From Streptomyces longisporoflavus (GTDB taxonomy: Bacteria; Actinomycetota; Actinomycetes; Streptomycetales; Streptomycetaceae), in NCBI RefSeq assembly GCF_014649775.1, contig NZ_BMTR01000005.1, positions 434,001 through 498,000 on the forward strand: DNA of 64,000 bases. The letters run 5' to 3'. The position numbers and the translations under genes are program-made. The notes beneath the pieces were generated by a model. That model worked only from the letters and a program-made list of their open reading frames with translations. It did no database searches and was not told the DNA's origin. Positions 54,448 to 63,604 of the stretch are shown piece after piece (the first letter of the stretch is position 1; every line of letters begins with the position of its first letter).

Positions 54448-55677
54448 GTGGCAGCACCGCAGAACTACCTCGCAGTCATCAAAGTCATCGGTGTCGGCGG
54501 CGGTGGTGTCAATGCCATCAACCGGATGATCGAGGTCGGTCTCAAGGGCGTCGAGTTCATCGCCATCAACACCGACGCGCAAGCCCTGTTGATGAGCGAC
54601 GCCGACGTCAAGCTCGACGTGGGCCGTGAACTCACCCGCGGCCTCGGCGCCGGAGCCAACCCGGCAGTCGGCCGCAAGGCGGCCGAGGACCACCGCGAGG
54701 AGATCGAGGAGGTCCTCAAGGGGGCCGACATGGTCTTCGTGACCGCCGGCGAAGGCGGTGGCACCGGCACCGGCGGCGCACCCGTCGTCGCCAACATCGC
54801 CCGCTCCCTGGGCGCCCTGACCATCGGCGTCGTCACCCGGCCGTTCACCTTCGAGGGCCGTCGTCGCGCCAACCAGGCCGAGGACGGGATCGCGGAGCTG
54901 CGCGAAGAGGTCGACACCCTCATCGTCATCCCCAACGACCGGCTCCTGTCCATCTCGGACCGCCAGGTCTCCGTCCTCGACGCCTTCAAGTCGGCGGACC
55001 AGGTCCTGCTCTCCGGTGTCCAGGGCATCACCGACCTCATCACGACGCCGGGCCTGATCAACCTCGACTTCGCCGACGTCAAGTCGGTCATGTCCGAGGC
55101 CGGTTCGGCCCTCATGGGCATCGGCTCGGCCCGCGGCGACGACCGCGCGGTGGCCGCCGCCGAGATGGCGATCTCCTCGCCACTCCTGGAGGCGTCCATC
55201 GACGGAGCGCGGGGCGTCCTGCTCTCCATCTCCGGCGGCTCCGACCTCGGTCTCTTCGAGATCAACGAAGCGGCCCAACTGGTCAGCGAGGCGGCCCACC
55301 CCGAGGCGAACATCATCTTCGGCGCCGTCATCGACGACGCCCTGGGCGACGAGGTCCGGGTCACCGTCATCGCGGCGGGCTTCGACGGCGGACAGCCGCC
55401 GTCCAAGCGGGACACCGTCCTTGGTTCGGCGTCCTCGTCCAAGCCGCGCGACGAACAGCCCGCGGCCCCGAGCCGCCCCGCGGCCGAGTCCCGTTCGCCC
55501 TACGGCGGTCTCGGCAGCGTCACGACGCACGAGGAGCCGTCGGCCCCGGAGCCCGTCGAGGTGACTCCGGTCAACGAAACCCCGTCCGCGCCCGTGGCCC
55601 CGCCGCAGGTTCCGCCGGCCCGTCCCTACTCGGACAGCCAGGCCGAAGAGCTGGACGTGCCGGACTTCCTGAAGTGA
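54448..55677 (+). CDS. ftsZ: Cell division GTPase FtsZ
   Basis: A 409-residue tubulin homologue that forms the Z-ring and the sporulation ladders of aerial hyphae. It has an N-terminal [17 protein letters not shown], the tubulin signature GGGTGTG (103-109), and a T7 synergy segment around [15 protein letters not shown]. The C-terminal linker is Pro/Ser/Glu-rich, and the conserved tail is LDVPDFLK, which binds SepF. The GTG at 54448 follows GAGAGG. It has its own 275-nt upstream region, suggesting expression partly independent of ftsQ. Confidence 0.97.
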   Translation: MAAPQNYLAVIKVIGVGGGGVNAINRMIEVGLKGVEFIAINTDAQALLMSDADVKLDVGRELTRGLGAGANPAVGRKAAEDHREEIEEVLKGADMVFVTAGEGGGTGTGGAPVVANIARSLGALTIGVVTRPFTFEGRRRANQAEDGIAELREEVDTLIVIPNDRLLSISDRQVSVLDAFKSADQVLLSGVQGITDLITTPGLINLDFADVKSVMSEAGSALMGIGSARGDDRAVAAAEMAISSPLLEASIDGARGVLLSISGGSDLGLFEINEAAQLVSEAAHPEANIIFGAVIDDALGDEVRVTVIAAGFDGGQPPSKRDTVLGSASSSKPRDEQPAAPSRPAAESRSPYGGLGSVTTHEEPSAPEPVEVTPVNETPSAPVAPPQVPPARPYSDSQAEELDVPDFLK

Positions 55678-56405
55678 TAAGCCGGCACAGCACCGTGAGC
55701 GGCGCGCACTTCGCCTTCACCGACAGGTGGGGCGGGGTGAGCGCCGTTCCGTACGAAGAGCTCAATCTCGGCGGCGCGGTCGGCGACGACCCGCAGTCGG
55801 TGCGCACCAACCGCACGCTGGCCGCCACGTCGCTCGGCATCGACCCCGAGCGGGTCGTCTGGATGAACCAGGTGCACGGCCCCGACGTCGTCGTGGTCGA
55901 CGGGCCCTGGGGCTCGGACGCCGAGATCCCGGCGGTCGACGCCGTGGTGACCGCCCGCCGGGGCCTGGCCCTCGCGGTGCTCACCGCGGACTGCACGCCC
56001 GTCCTGCTCGCCGACCCGGTGGCCAAGGTCGCCGCGGCGGCGCACGCCGGGCGGCCGGGGATGCTGGCGGGGGTCGTCCCCGCCGCCGTCGAGGCGATGA
56101 CGAAGCTGGGCGCCGACCCGGCCCGCGTCATCGCCCGTACCGGGCCCGCCGTCTGCGGCCGTTGCTACGAAGTTCCGGAGGCGATGCGAGCCGAGGTCGC
56201 CGCGATCGAGCCCGCGGCGTACGCCGAGACGAGCTGGGGCACGCCGGCGGTCGACGTGACCGCGGGGGTGCACGCCCAGCTGGACCGGCTCGGGGTGCGC
56301 GACCGGGAGCAGTCGCCGGTGTGCACCCGGGAATCCGGTGATCATTTCTCGTACCGCCGCGACCGGACCACCGGTCGTCTCGCGGGCTATGTCTGGCTGG
56401 ACTGA
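55674..56405 (+). CDS. pgeF: Peptidoglycan editing factor / laccase-domain protein
   Basis: A 243-residue YfiH/YlmD-family protein. Zinc ligands are in QVHGPDVV (His), TADCTPVLL (Cys) and [13 protein letters not shown] (His), in the usual order, with the Cys-rich end [16 protein letters not shown]. coli YfiH removes L-Ser-containing errors from muropeptide precursors, and other members act on purine nucleosides. The GTG overlaps the ftsZ stop (GTGA), so the gene is translationally coupled to ftsZ. Confidence 0.88.
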   Translation: MISRHSTVSGAHFAFTDRWGGVSAVPYEELNLGGAVGDDPQSVRTNRTLAATSLGIDPERVVWMNQVHGPDVVVVDGPWGSDAEIPAVDAVVTARRGLALAVLTADCTPVLLADPVAKVAAAAHAGRPGMLAGVVPAAVEAMTKLGADPARVIARTGPAVCGRCYEVPEAMRAEVAAIEPAAYAETSWGTPAVDVTAGVHAQLDRLGVRDREQSPVCTRESGDHFSYRRDRTTGRLAGYVWLD

Positions 56406-56411
56406 TAGGGC

Positions 56412-57131
56412 ATGACGGACCGTAAGTCTCAACTCGCCGCAAATCTGGCGCAGGTCGAAGAGCGCATCGCCGCGGCGTGCGCGGCGGCCGGGCGCAAGCG
56501 CGACGAGGTGACCCTGATCGTGGTCACCAAGACCTATCCCGCGAGCGATGTGCGGATCCTCTCGGAACTCGGTGTGCGTCATGTCGCCGAGAACCGGGAC
56601 CAGGACGCGGCCCCCAAGGCCGCCGACTGCTCGGATCTGCCCCTTACTTGGCACTTTGTCGGTCAATTGCAGACCAACAAGGTCCGTTCTGTGGTCGGTT
56701 ATGCCGATGTGGTCCAGTCCGTGGACCGTCCCAAGCTCGTCACGGCCCTGTCGGCGGGGGCGGTGCGCGCGGAGCGGGAACTCGGCTGCCTGATCCAGGT
56801 AGCCCTCGACGCCGGGGAGAACGGGCGGGGCGAACGCGGGGGCGTGGGCCCCGGCGGAATCGAAGAGTTGGCCGGCCTGGTGGCCGAGGCTCCGGGGCTG
56901 CGGCTCGACGGTCTGATGACCGTGGCGCCGCTCACCGGTCCGTACGCGGGACGGCAACAGGCGGCGTTCGAGCGGTTGATGGAATTCGCAACCCTCATGC
57001 GCGCGGCTCATCCTGCTGCGAACATGGTGTCGGCAGGGATGAGTGCGGACCTCGAACAGGCCGTGGCGGCCGGAGCGACACATGTGCGCGTCGGTACGGC
57101 GGTACTCGGAGTCCGACCCGGGCTCGGGTAA
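56412..57131 (+). CDS. yggS: YggS-family pyridoxal phosphate homeostasis protein
   Basis: A 239-residue PLP-binding protein with an alanine-racemase-like barrel. The PLP Lys is in [10 protein letters not shown], followed by [10 protein letters not shown] and [25 protein letters not shown] (phosphate-binding end). It buffers free PLP rather than catalysing racemisation. The Streptomyces and Bacillus orthologues lie between ftsZ and sepF. It starts 6 nt after pgeF. The usual VGENRVQE motif reads VAENRDQD here. Confidence 0.9.
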   Translation: MTDRKSQLAANLAQVEERIAAACAAAGRKRDEVTLIVVTKTYPASDVRILSELGVRHVAENRDQDAAPKAADCSDLPLTWHFVGQLQTNKVRSVVGYADVVQSVDRPKLVTALSAGAVRAERELGCLIQVALDAGENGRGERGGVGPGGIEELAGLVAEAPGLRLDGLMTVAPLTGPYAGRQQAAFERLMEFATLMRAAHPAANMVSAGMSADLEQAVAAGATHVRVGTAVLGVRPGLG

Positions 57132-57255
57132 CGTCGCCAAGAAGTCGGACCACAGCAGAAAATATGGTCATTCTCGCTGTTGGGCGGGGAGGCCTCGTGG
57201 ATCGCGGGCAGTTGGTGACGACAGCCGATCCACCACAGAGCGGAGGACTCAGAGC

Positions 57256-57900
57256 ATGGCCGGCGCGATGCGCAAGATGGCGGTCTACCTCGGCCTCGTG
57301 GAGGACGACGGGTATGACGGTCCGGGGTTCGACCCCGATGACGAGTTCGAACCCGAGCCGGAGCCCGAGCGGGACCGCAGGCGGCACGAGCCGCCGCACC
57401 AGTCGCACAGTTCCCGTCAGGCACATGTGTCCGACCGGGACGAATCGGTACGAGTGGTGCAGCCCCCCGCACAGCGTGAGCCGGTCGCCCATTCCGCTTC
57501 GCTAGCCGCGGAATCCGGACGTCCGGCACGAATCGCCCCCGTGGCATCCATCACACCTGAACGCCAGAGCCTGGAGAAGAACGCACCGGTGATCATGCCC
57601 AAGGTCGTGTCCGAGCGGGAGCCCTACCGCATCACCACGCTGCACCCGCGGACGTACAACGAGGCCCGTACCATCGGGGAACACTTCCGCGAGGGCACTC
57701 CGGTGATCATGAATCTGACGGAGATGGACGACACGGATGCGAAGCGACTTGTCGACTTTGCCGCCGGTCTGGTCTTCGGCCTTCATGGCAGCATTGAGCG
57801 AGTGACGCAGAAGGTGTTCCTGTTGTCGCCTGCTAACGTCGATGTAACGGCGGAGGACAAGGCTCGCATCGCAGAGGGCGGGTTCTTCAACCAGAGCTGA
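57256..57900 (+). CDS. sepF: Cell division protein SepF
   Basis: A 214-residue FtsZ membrane anchor. The N-terminal amphipathic membrane-binding helix ([14 protein letters not shown]) is followed by an acidic and His/Pro-rich linker (~residues 20-120). The SepF domain follows ([31 protein letters not shown] in parts, then [18 protein letters not shown]) and ends [11 protein letters not shown]. It replaces FtsA, which is absent. ATG at 57256 has GGAGG upstream; ATG at 57268 is a shorter option. An 8-bp inverted repeat (57197-57204 with 57226-57233) lies in its promoter region. Confidence 0.94.
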   Translation: MAGAMRKMAVYLGLVEDDGYDGPGFDPDDEFEPEPEPERDRRRHEPPHQSHSSRQAHVSDRDESVRVVQPPAQREPVAHSASLAAESGRPARIAPVASITPERQSLEKNAPVIMPKVVSEREPYRITTLHPRTYNEARTIGEHFREGTPVIMNLTEMDDTDAKRLVDFAAGLVFGLHGSIERVTQKVFLLSPANVDVTAEDKARIAEGGFFNQS

Positions 57901-57970
57901 GACGCAAGTGACGCAGTAACGCAGAACCGGTAGACGCAGCACGAGCAACAGGGGAGAGGGAACCGCGAAC

Positions 57971-58255
57971 ATGGGCGTGGTCTTGCAGGTGCTTTACATC
58001 GCGCTGATGTGCTTCCTCATCGTGCTGATCTTCCGGTTGGTCATGGACTACGTCTTCCAGTTCGCCCGCTCATGGCAACCCGGCAAGCCGATGGTGGTCG
58101 TTCTGGAGGCCACCTACACTGTCACTGATCCACCGCTCAAGCTTCTGCGGCGGTTCATTCCGCCGCTGCGTCTCGGGGGCGTGGCGCTCGACCTGTCCTT
58201 CTTCGTACTGATGATCATCGTCTACATCCTGATCACCGTCGTGAGCGGCTTGTGA
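57971..58255 (+). CDS. sepG: YggT/YlmG-family membrane protein SepG
   Basis: A 94-residue protein with two membrane helices (VLYIALMCFLIVLIFRLVMDYVF and LDLSFFVLMIIVYILITVVSGL) and the conserved loop TDPPLKLLRRFIPPLRLGG. It is the YlmG homologue next to sepF. In S. coelicolor this protein, named SepG, helps position SsgB and FtsZ and shapes the nucleoid during sporulation. GGGAGAGGG about 8-16 nt before the ATG is a ribosome site. Confidence 0.9.
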   Translation: MGVVLQVLYIALMCFLIVLIFRLVMDYVFQFARSWQPGKPMVVVLEATYTVTDPPLKLLRRFIPPLRLGGVALDLSFFVLMIIVYILITVVSGL

Positions 58256-58301
58256 ACGATACGGTCTTGCCGAATGCCGACGACTACGTTGAGGTGAAGA
58301 G

Positions 58302-59414
58302 ATGCCGTTGACCCCCGAGGACGTGCGGAACAAGCAGTTCACGACCGTCCGCCTCCGAGAAGGCTATGACGAGGACGAGGTCGATGCCTTCCTCGATGAG
58401 GTCGAAGCCGAACTGACTCGCTTGCTCCGCGAGAACGAGGACTTGCGCGCCAAACTGGCCGCGGCAACCCGCGCCGCCGCCCAGAACCAGCAACAGGGCG
58501 GCATGCGCAAGCCTCCGGAACCGCAGGACCAGCGCGGTCCCGGCGCACCGGTGCCCGCCGCTATATCAGGACCGCAGCCGGTGCCGCCGCAGCAGCAGCA
58601 CCCGCAGCAGCATCCGCAGCACCAGCAGATGGGCGGTCCGCCGCAGCTGCCCGGTGGCGCGCCGCAGCTGCCCGCGGGTCCCAGCGGGCACGGCCCGCAG
58701 GGCGGTCCGCAGGGTCCGGGCCCGATGGGTCAGGGCGGTCCGATGGGCGGCCCCATGGGTGGTCCCATGGGCGGTCACGGTCCGCAGATGCCCCAGCCCG
58801 GCCAGGGCCCCGGTGGCGACAGCGCCGCACGTGTGCTGTCCCTTGCCCAGCAGACGGCCGACCAGGCGATCGCGGAGGCCCGTTCCGAGGCCAACAAGAT
58901 CGTCGGCGAGGCGCGCTCGCGCGCCGAGGGCCTCGAGCGTGACGCCCGTGCCAAGGCCGACGCCCTGGAGCGGGACGCGCAGGAGAAGCACCGCGTCGCG
59001 ATGGGCTCCCTGGAGTCCGCCCGCGCCACGCTGGAGCGCAAGGTCGAGGACCTGCGCGGCTTCGAGCGCGAGTACCGCACGCGTCTGAAGTCCTACCTGG
59101 AGTCGCAGCTCCGTCAGCTGGAGACCCAGGCCGACGACTCGCTGGCCCCGCCGCGGACCCCGGCGACGGCTTCCCTTCCGCCGTCCCCGGCGCCTTCCAT
59201 GGCACCGGCCGGCGCGGGCGCCCCGTCGTACGGCGGCAACCAGTCGATGGGCGGCAACCAGCCCACCGGCGGTCCGTCCTACGGCGGCGGTCAGCAGCAG
59301 ATGTCGCCGGCGATGACCCAGCCGATGGCGCCGGTGCGGCCGCAGGCCCCGCAGCCCATGCAGCAGGCCCCGTCGCCGATGCGTGGCTTCCTCATCGACG
59401 AGGACGACAACTGA
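58302..59414 (+). CDS. divIVA: Polar growth determinant DivIVA
   Basis: A 370-residue coiled-coil protein that marks hyphal tips and branch sites. The membrane-binding N-terminal domain is PLTPEDVRNKQFTTVRLREGYDEDEVDAFLDEVEAEL (in parts), with the first coiled coil to about residue 60. A Pro/Gln/Gly/Met-rich linker covers ~65-165 (HPQQHPQHQQ, MGGPMGGPMGG). A long coiled coil follows (~175-275) and a low-complexity tail ends in MRGFLIDEDDN. The length and linker are typical of Streptomyces, where DivIVA is essential. GAGGTGAAGAG precedes the ATG. Confidence 0.96.
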   Translation: MPLTPEDVRNKQFTTVRLREGYDEDEVDAFLDEVEAELTRLLRENEDLRAKLAAATRAAAQNQQQGGMRKPPEPQDQRGPGAPVPAAISGPQPVPPQQQHPQQHPQHQQMGGPPQLPGGAPQLPAGPSGHGPQGGPQGPGPMGQGGPMGGPMGGPMGGHGPQMPQPGQGPGGDSAARVLSLAQQTADQAIAEARSEANKIVGEARSRAEGLERDARAKADALERDAQEKHRVAMGSLESARATLERKVEDLRGFEREYRTRLKSYLESQLRQLETQADDSLAPPRTPATASLPPSPAPSMAPAGAGAPSYGGNQSMGGNQPTGGPSYGGGQQQMSPAMTQPMAPVRPQAPQPMQQAPSPMRGFLIDEDDN

Positions 59415-59450
59415 CGGCCGTTCCCGCGCCTTAGGCGTCGGCAGCGTTCA

Positions 59451-59489
59451 GGGCGAGGCCCCCAGTTCTTCTGGGGGCCTCGCCCTTTT
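59451..59489 (+). terminator. Intrinsic terminator after divIVA
   Basis: A perfect 15-bp stem (59451-59465 with 59471-59485), TTCTT loop, followed by TTTTG. It closes the long dcw transcription block. Confidence 0.93.
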
Positions 59490-59533
59490 GTGCGGGCGGC
59501 CCTTCGCACGGGTGAGTGTGCGGCCCACAACGC

Positions 59534-59578
59534 CGAAGGCCCGGCCCCGCCAGGATCTCTGGCGGGGCCGGGCCTTCG
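59534..59578 (-). terminator. Terminator hairpin after ileS
   Basis: A perfect 20-bp GC-rich inverted repeat (59534-59553 with 59559-59578) with a GATCT loop, 16 nt after the ileS stop. It lies between convergent divIVA and ileS and may also serve the plus strand. Confidence 0.85.
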
Positions 59579-59594
59579 CTGCTTCCCGGTGCGG

Positions 59595-62500
59595 TTACGC
59601 CTTGCGGAGGCGGAACGTGAGCGACAGGGACTCGTCCGTGAACGGCTCGCCGTACGCCTCGTCGGCCTCGCCCTGTCCGAAGTCCGTGGCGAGGACCTCG
59701 TCCGCGATCAGCACCGCGTGGTCGGAAAGGGCCGTGATCACGGCCGGGTCCGTGGAGGTCCAGCGCAGGGCGATCCGGTCCGCGACGTCCAGGCCGCTGT
59801 TCTTGCGGGCCTCCTGGATCAGGCGGATCGCGTCACGGGCGAGGCCCGCCCGGCGCAGTTCCTCGGTGATCTCCAGGTCGAGGGCGACCGTGGCACCGGA
59901 GTCGGACGCGACCGACCAGCCCTCGCGCGGGGTCTCCGTGATGATGACCTCGTCCGGGGCCAGCGTGATCTTCTCGCCGTCCACCTCGACCGACGCCGTG
60001 CCCTCGCGCAGGGCCAGGGACAGCGCGGCGGCGTCCGCGTCGGCGACGGCCTTGGCGACCGCCTGGACGCCCTTGCCGAAGCGCTTGCCGAGCGCGCGGA
60101 AGTTGGCCTTGGCGGTGGTGTCGACCAGTGAGCCCCCGACCTCGGAGAGCGACGCGAGCGAGGAGACATTGAGCTCCTCGGTGATCTGGGCGTGCAGCTC
60201 CGGGTTGAGCGACTCGAAGCCCGTGGCCGCGATCAGGGCGCGGGAGAGCGGCTGGCGGGTCTTGACGCCCGACTCCGCGCGCGTGGCGCGGCCGAGCTCC
60301 ACCAGGCGGCGTACGAGCACCATCTGCCGCGACAGGTCCGGGTCGATCGCCGACAGGTCGGCCTCGGGCCAGGACGTCAGGTGGACCGACTCCGGGGCGT
60401 CCGGGGTGACCGGCACCACCAGGTCCTGCCAGACGCGCTCGGCGATGAACGGCGTCAGCGGGGCCATGAGGCGGGTGACCGTCTCCAGGACCTCGTGCAG
60501 GGTGCGCAGGGCCGCCTTGTCGCCCTGCCAGAAGCGGCGCCGCGAGCGGCGTACGTACCAGTTGGAGAGGTTGTCGACGAACGTGGACAGGAGCTTGCCC
60601 GCGCGCTGGGTGTCGTAGTTCTCCAGGGCCCCGGTGACCTGGTCGGTGAGCGCGTGCAGCTCGCTGAGCAGCCAGCGGTCCAGGAGCGGGCGGTCGGCGG
60701 GCGCCGGGTCGGCGTCGCCGGGGGCCCACTGCGACGTACGGGCGTACAGGGCCTGGAAGGCGACCGTGTTCCAGTACGTGAGGAGCGTCTTGCGGACGAC
60801 CTCCTGGATCGTGCCGTGGCCCACGCGGCGGGCCGCCCACGGGGAGCCGCCGGCCGCCATGAACCAGCGCACCGCGTCGGCGCCGTGCTGGTCCATGAGC
60901 GGGACGGGGTCGAGGGTGTTGCCCAGATGCTTGGACATCTTGCGGCCGTCTTCGGCGAGGATGTGGCCGAGGCAGACCACGTTCTCGTAGCTCGACTTGT
61001 CGAAGACCAGGGTGCCGACGGCCATCAGCGTGTAGAACCAGCCGCGGGTCTGGTCGATGGCCTCCGAGATGAACTGCGCCGGGTACCGGCTCTCGAAGAT
61101 CTCCTTGTTCTTGTGCGGGTAGCCCCACTGCGCGAACGGCATCGAACCGGAGTCGTACCACGCGTCGATGACCTCGGGGACGCGCGTCGCGGTCGCTTGG
61201 CAGGTCGGGCAGGGGAAGGTGACCGCGTCGATGTACGGACGGTGCGGGTCGAGCTCCGACTGGTCGGTGCCCGTCAGCCCGGAGAGCTCGGCGCGCGAGC
61301 CCACACAGGTCAAGTGACCTTCCTCGCAGCGCCAGATGGGCAGCGGGGTGCCCCAGTAGCGGTTGCGGGACAGTGCCCAGTCGACGTTGTTGGTCAGCCA
61401 GTCGCCGAAGCGGCCGTGCTTGACCGAGTCCGGGAACCAGTTGGTCTTCTCGTTCTCCTGGAGGAGACGCTCCTTGACGGCCGTCGTGCGGATGTACCAG
61501 GACGGCTGCGCGTAGTAGAGGAGGGCCGTGTGGCAGCGCCAGCAGTGCGGATAGCTGTGCTCGTACGGGATGTGCTTGAAGAGCAGACCGCGGTCCTGGA
61601 GGTCCTCGGTGAGCCTTTCGTCGGCCTTCTTGAAGAAGACGCCGCCCACGAGCGGGACGTCCTCCTCGAAGGTGCCGTCGGGGCGCACCGGGTTCACGAC
61701 CGGGAGGCCGTACGAGCGGCAGACCTTGAGGTCGTCCTCACCGAAGGCGGGGGACTGGTGGACCAGACCGGTGCCGTCCTCGGTGGTCACGTAGTCGGCG
61801 TTGACGACGAAGTGCGCGGGAGCCGGGAACTCGACCAACTCGAAGGGGCGCTGGTAGGTCCAGCGCTCCATCTCGGCGCCCGTGAAGGTCTGCCCTGTGG
61901 TCTCCCAGGCCTCGCCGAGCGCCTTCTCGACGAGCGGCTCGGCGACGACGAGCTTCTCTTCACCGTTCGTCGCGACGACGTACGTGACGTCCGGGTGCGC
62001 GGCGACCGCGGTGTTCGAGACGAGGGTCCACGGAGTGGTCGTCCACACCAGGAGGGACGCCTGGTCCGCGAGGGGGCCACCGGTGAGCGGGAAGCGGACG
62101 AAGACGGAGGGGTCGACGACCGTCTCGTAGCCCTGCGCCAGCTCGTGGTCGGAGAGGCCGGTGCCGCAGCGCGGGCACCAGGGGGCGACGCGGTGGTCCT
62201 GGACCAGGAGGTCCTTGTCGAAGATCTCCTTCAGGGACCACCAGACCGAGTCGACGTACTCGGGGTCCATGGTGCGGTAGGCGTCGTCGAGGTCGACCCA
62301 GTAGCCCATGCGGGTCGTGAGCTCGGTGAAGGCGTCGGTGTGCCGGGTCACGGACTCGCGGCACTTGGCGTTGAACTCGGCGATGCCGTACGCCTCGATG
62401 TCCTTCTTGCCGTTGAACCCGAGCTCCTTCTCGACCGCGAGCTCGACGGGGAGGCCGTGGCAGTCCCAGCCGGCCTTGCGGGCCACGTGATAGCCCCGCA

Positions 62501-62750
62501 TGGTCCTGAAGCGCGGGAAGACGTCCTTGAAGACGCGGGCCTCGATGTGGTGGGCGCCCGGCATGCCGTTGGCGGTGGGCGGGCCTTCGTAGAACACCCA
62601 CTCGGGGCGGCCCTCGGACTGCTCGAGGCTCTTGGCGAAGATCTTCTGCTCGCGCCAGAAGTCGAGCACGGCGTGCTCGAGGGCGGGCAGGTCGACCTGG
62701 GCGGGCACCTGGCGGTACTGCGGCTGCGTATTCAACGGCTGCGTGTTCAA
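59595..62750 (-). CDS. ileS: Isoleucyl-tRNA synthetase, type 2 with GAHH signature
   Basis: A 1051-residue class I synthetase. In the position of the HIGH motif it has GAHH (residues 65-68, bases 62547-62558) within PPTANGMPGAHHIEARVFKD. KMSKS is KMSKH (604-608). The editing domain has VWTTTPWTLVSNTA. The C-terminal tRNA-binding part and length resemble the eukaryote-like type 2 enzymes that resist mupirocin. A GxHH variant of HIGH has been reported in some type 2 IleRS with very high resistance. The TTG at 62750 has GGAGGA 6 nt upstream. The first 15 bases are tandemly duplicated (LNTQPLNTQP). Confidence 0.95.
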   Translation of the reverse strand: MNTQPLNTQPQYRQVPAQVDLPALEHAVLDFWREQKIFAKSLEQSEGRPEWVFYEGPPTANGMPGAHHIEARVFKDVFPRFRTMRGYHVARKAGWDCHGLPVELAVEKELGFNGKKDIEAYGIAEFNAKCRESVTRHTDAFTELTTRMGYWVDLDDAYRTMDPEYVDSVWWSLKEIFDKDLLVQDHRVAPWCPRCGTGLSDHELAQGYETVVDPSVFVRFPLTGGPLADQASLLVWTTTPWTLVSNTAVAAHPDVTYVVATNGEEKLVVAEPLVEKALGEAWETTGQTFTGAEMERWTYQRPFELVEFPAPAHFVVNADYVTTEDGTGLVHQSPAFGEDDLKVCRSYGLPVVNPVRPDGTFEEDVPLVGGVFFKKADERLTEDLQDRGLLFKHIPYEHSYPHCWRCHTALLYYAQPSWYIRTTAVKERLLQENEKTNWFPDSVKHGRFGDWLTNNVDWALSRNRYWGTPLPIWRCEEGHLTCVGSRAELSGLTGTDQSELDPHRPYIDAVTFPCPTCQATATRVPEVIDAWYDSGSMPFAQWGYPHKNKEIFESRYPAQFISEAIDQTRGWFYTLMAVGTLVFDKSSYENVVCLGHILAEDGRKMSKHLGNTLDPVPLMDQHGADAVRWFMAAGGSPWAARRVGHGTIQEVVRKTLLTYWNTVAFQALYARTSQWAPGDADPAPADRPLLDRWLLSELHALTDQVTGALENYDTQRAGKLLSTFVDNLSNWYVRRSRRRFWQGDKAALRTLHEVLETVTRLMAPLTPFIAERVWQDLVVPVTPDAPESVHLTSWPEADLSAIDPDLSRQMVLVRRLVELGRATRAESGVKTRQPLSRALIAATGFESLNPELHAQITEELNVSSLASLSEVGGSLVDTTAKANFRALGKRFGKGVQAVAKAVADADAAALSLALREGTASVEVDGEKITLAPDEVIITETPREGWSVASDSGATVALDLEITEELRRAGLARDAIRLIQEARKNSGLDVADRIALRWTSTDPAVITALSDHAVLIADEVLATDFGQGEADEAYGEPFTDESLSLTFRLRKA

Positions 62751-62756
62751 CGCGCT

Positions 62757-63044
62757 TCCTCCGGCGGACGATTCCGTTCCGTCGGAGGGACGAGAGCCCT
62801 TGTCGCGCTCCCGCGGTACCACCCTCCTTGGCCTCCCCGACGCGTGTGGCGCACGGGAAAGCCCCCTCATTGGGGTCGCGATGCCGGGTCTACTGGCCTG
62901 CGGCGGACCCGGGGGTCCTCTGCGGGCGGTTCTTCCGGCGGCTCCGGGGTGATCTTCACGTCGCGCCTGCCCCCGGGCTCACACCGTCCCCGGGTCGCTC
63001 ATGGCCGCTTACGCCGCTACTCGTCCCCATCCACGCTTCTCGCT
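62757..63044 (-). ncRNA. T-box leader of ileS, translational type
   Basis: On the minus strand the T-box sequence AGGGTGGTACCGCGG is complete at 62825-62811. Upstream is a long structured stem I region containing an ATC (Ile) codon in GTGAAGATCACC that may be the specifier. Downstream, CCTCCG (62788-62783) can pair with CGGAGG (62763-62758), hiding the ileS ribosome site. Uncharged tRNA-Ile would free it. A TACACT box at 63056-63051 is the likely -10. Confidence 0.92.
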
Positions 63045-63107
63045 GCGCCCAGTGTACGGGGCCGGGGCGCGCCGGGCCGACCGGTTATCCGGGGCGGGCG
63101 GGGTCGC

Positions 63108-63299
63108 TCAGGCGTGCTGGGGGACCTCGTCCCGGAGGGATTCGCGGACCATCTTCCGCAGCTCCGGGCTGTCGGTGTGGCCGTGGACGGACACGGCGTG
63201 CTCGCTGGCGGCGCGGACCACTTCCTCCTCCTCTCCGGAGATGGCCAGAGTGCAGTGGGTCTCGCTCGGGAATTCCCGGCAGTCGGCTGTCTTGCGCAT
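63108..63299 (-). CDS. DUF1059-family small protein
   Basis: A 63-residue protein of the DUF1059 family. The N-terminal MRKTADCREFPSE and CTLAISGEEEEV segments carry the two conserved Cys, followed by HGHTDSPELRKMVRESL. A metal or redox role for the Cys pair is possible, but none is established. GAAGG precedes the ATG at 63299, and TATTAT (63330-63325) is a good -10 for a ~20-nt leader. Confidence 0.85.
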   Translation of the reverse strand: MRKTADCREFPSETHCTLAISGEEEEVVRAASEHAVSVHGHTDSPELRKMVRESLRDEVPQHA

Positions 63300-63604
63300 G
63301 ACGCACCTTCTTCGCTTATGCCCCATAATAGGCCGTTTCCTGGCCTCGGGCGGGCTGATGCCGGGTGCCGTCGAGGCCACGGGGCCTGACCCGAATGGCG
63401 ACATGCGGAGTGCCCGGATCCCGGCCCGTCGCGCCGGGCGGATTACCGGGCCGGGAGCTGGGAAAGACGCATGCATGCTCGTCGCCCGGCGCCCGTGGGG
63501 CGGGCGAATCCGGCGGCGTGCCCCGTTGCCGCGGGCTCCGAGTCGATTTATCGTCCCAGCACGATTGCGCGAGCAAGATCACAAAATGTGAAGGGGCCGC
63601 GGCC
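63300..63604. other. Divergent intergenic region
   Basis: This 305-nt gap holds the DUF1059 promoter (TATTAT at 63325-63330, minus strand) and the upstream region of the Lys/Ala-rich gene. A GAAGGGG at about 63590-63596 is the ribosome site of the latter. No further gene or repeat is seen. Confidence 0.6.

Noticed and set aside
60192..63389. 1065-codon plus-strand frame across ileS and its leader
   Set aside because: Shadow of ileS. It runs through the T-box leader and has Val/Arg/Glu-rich low-complexity content.
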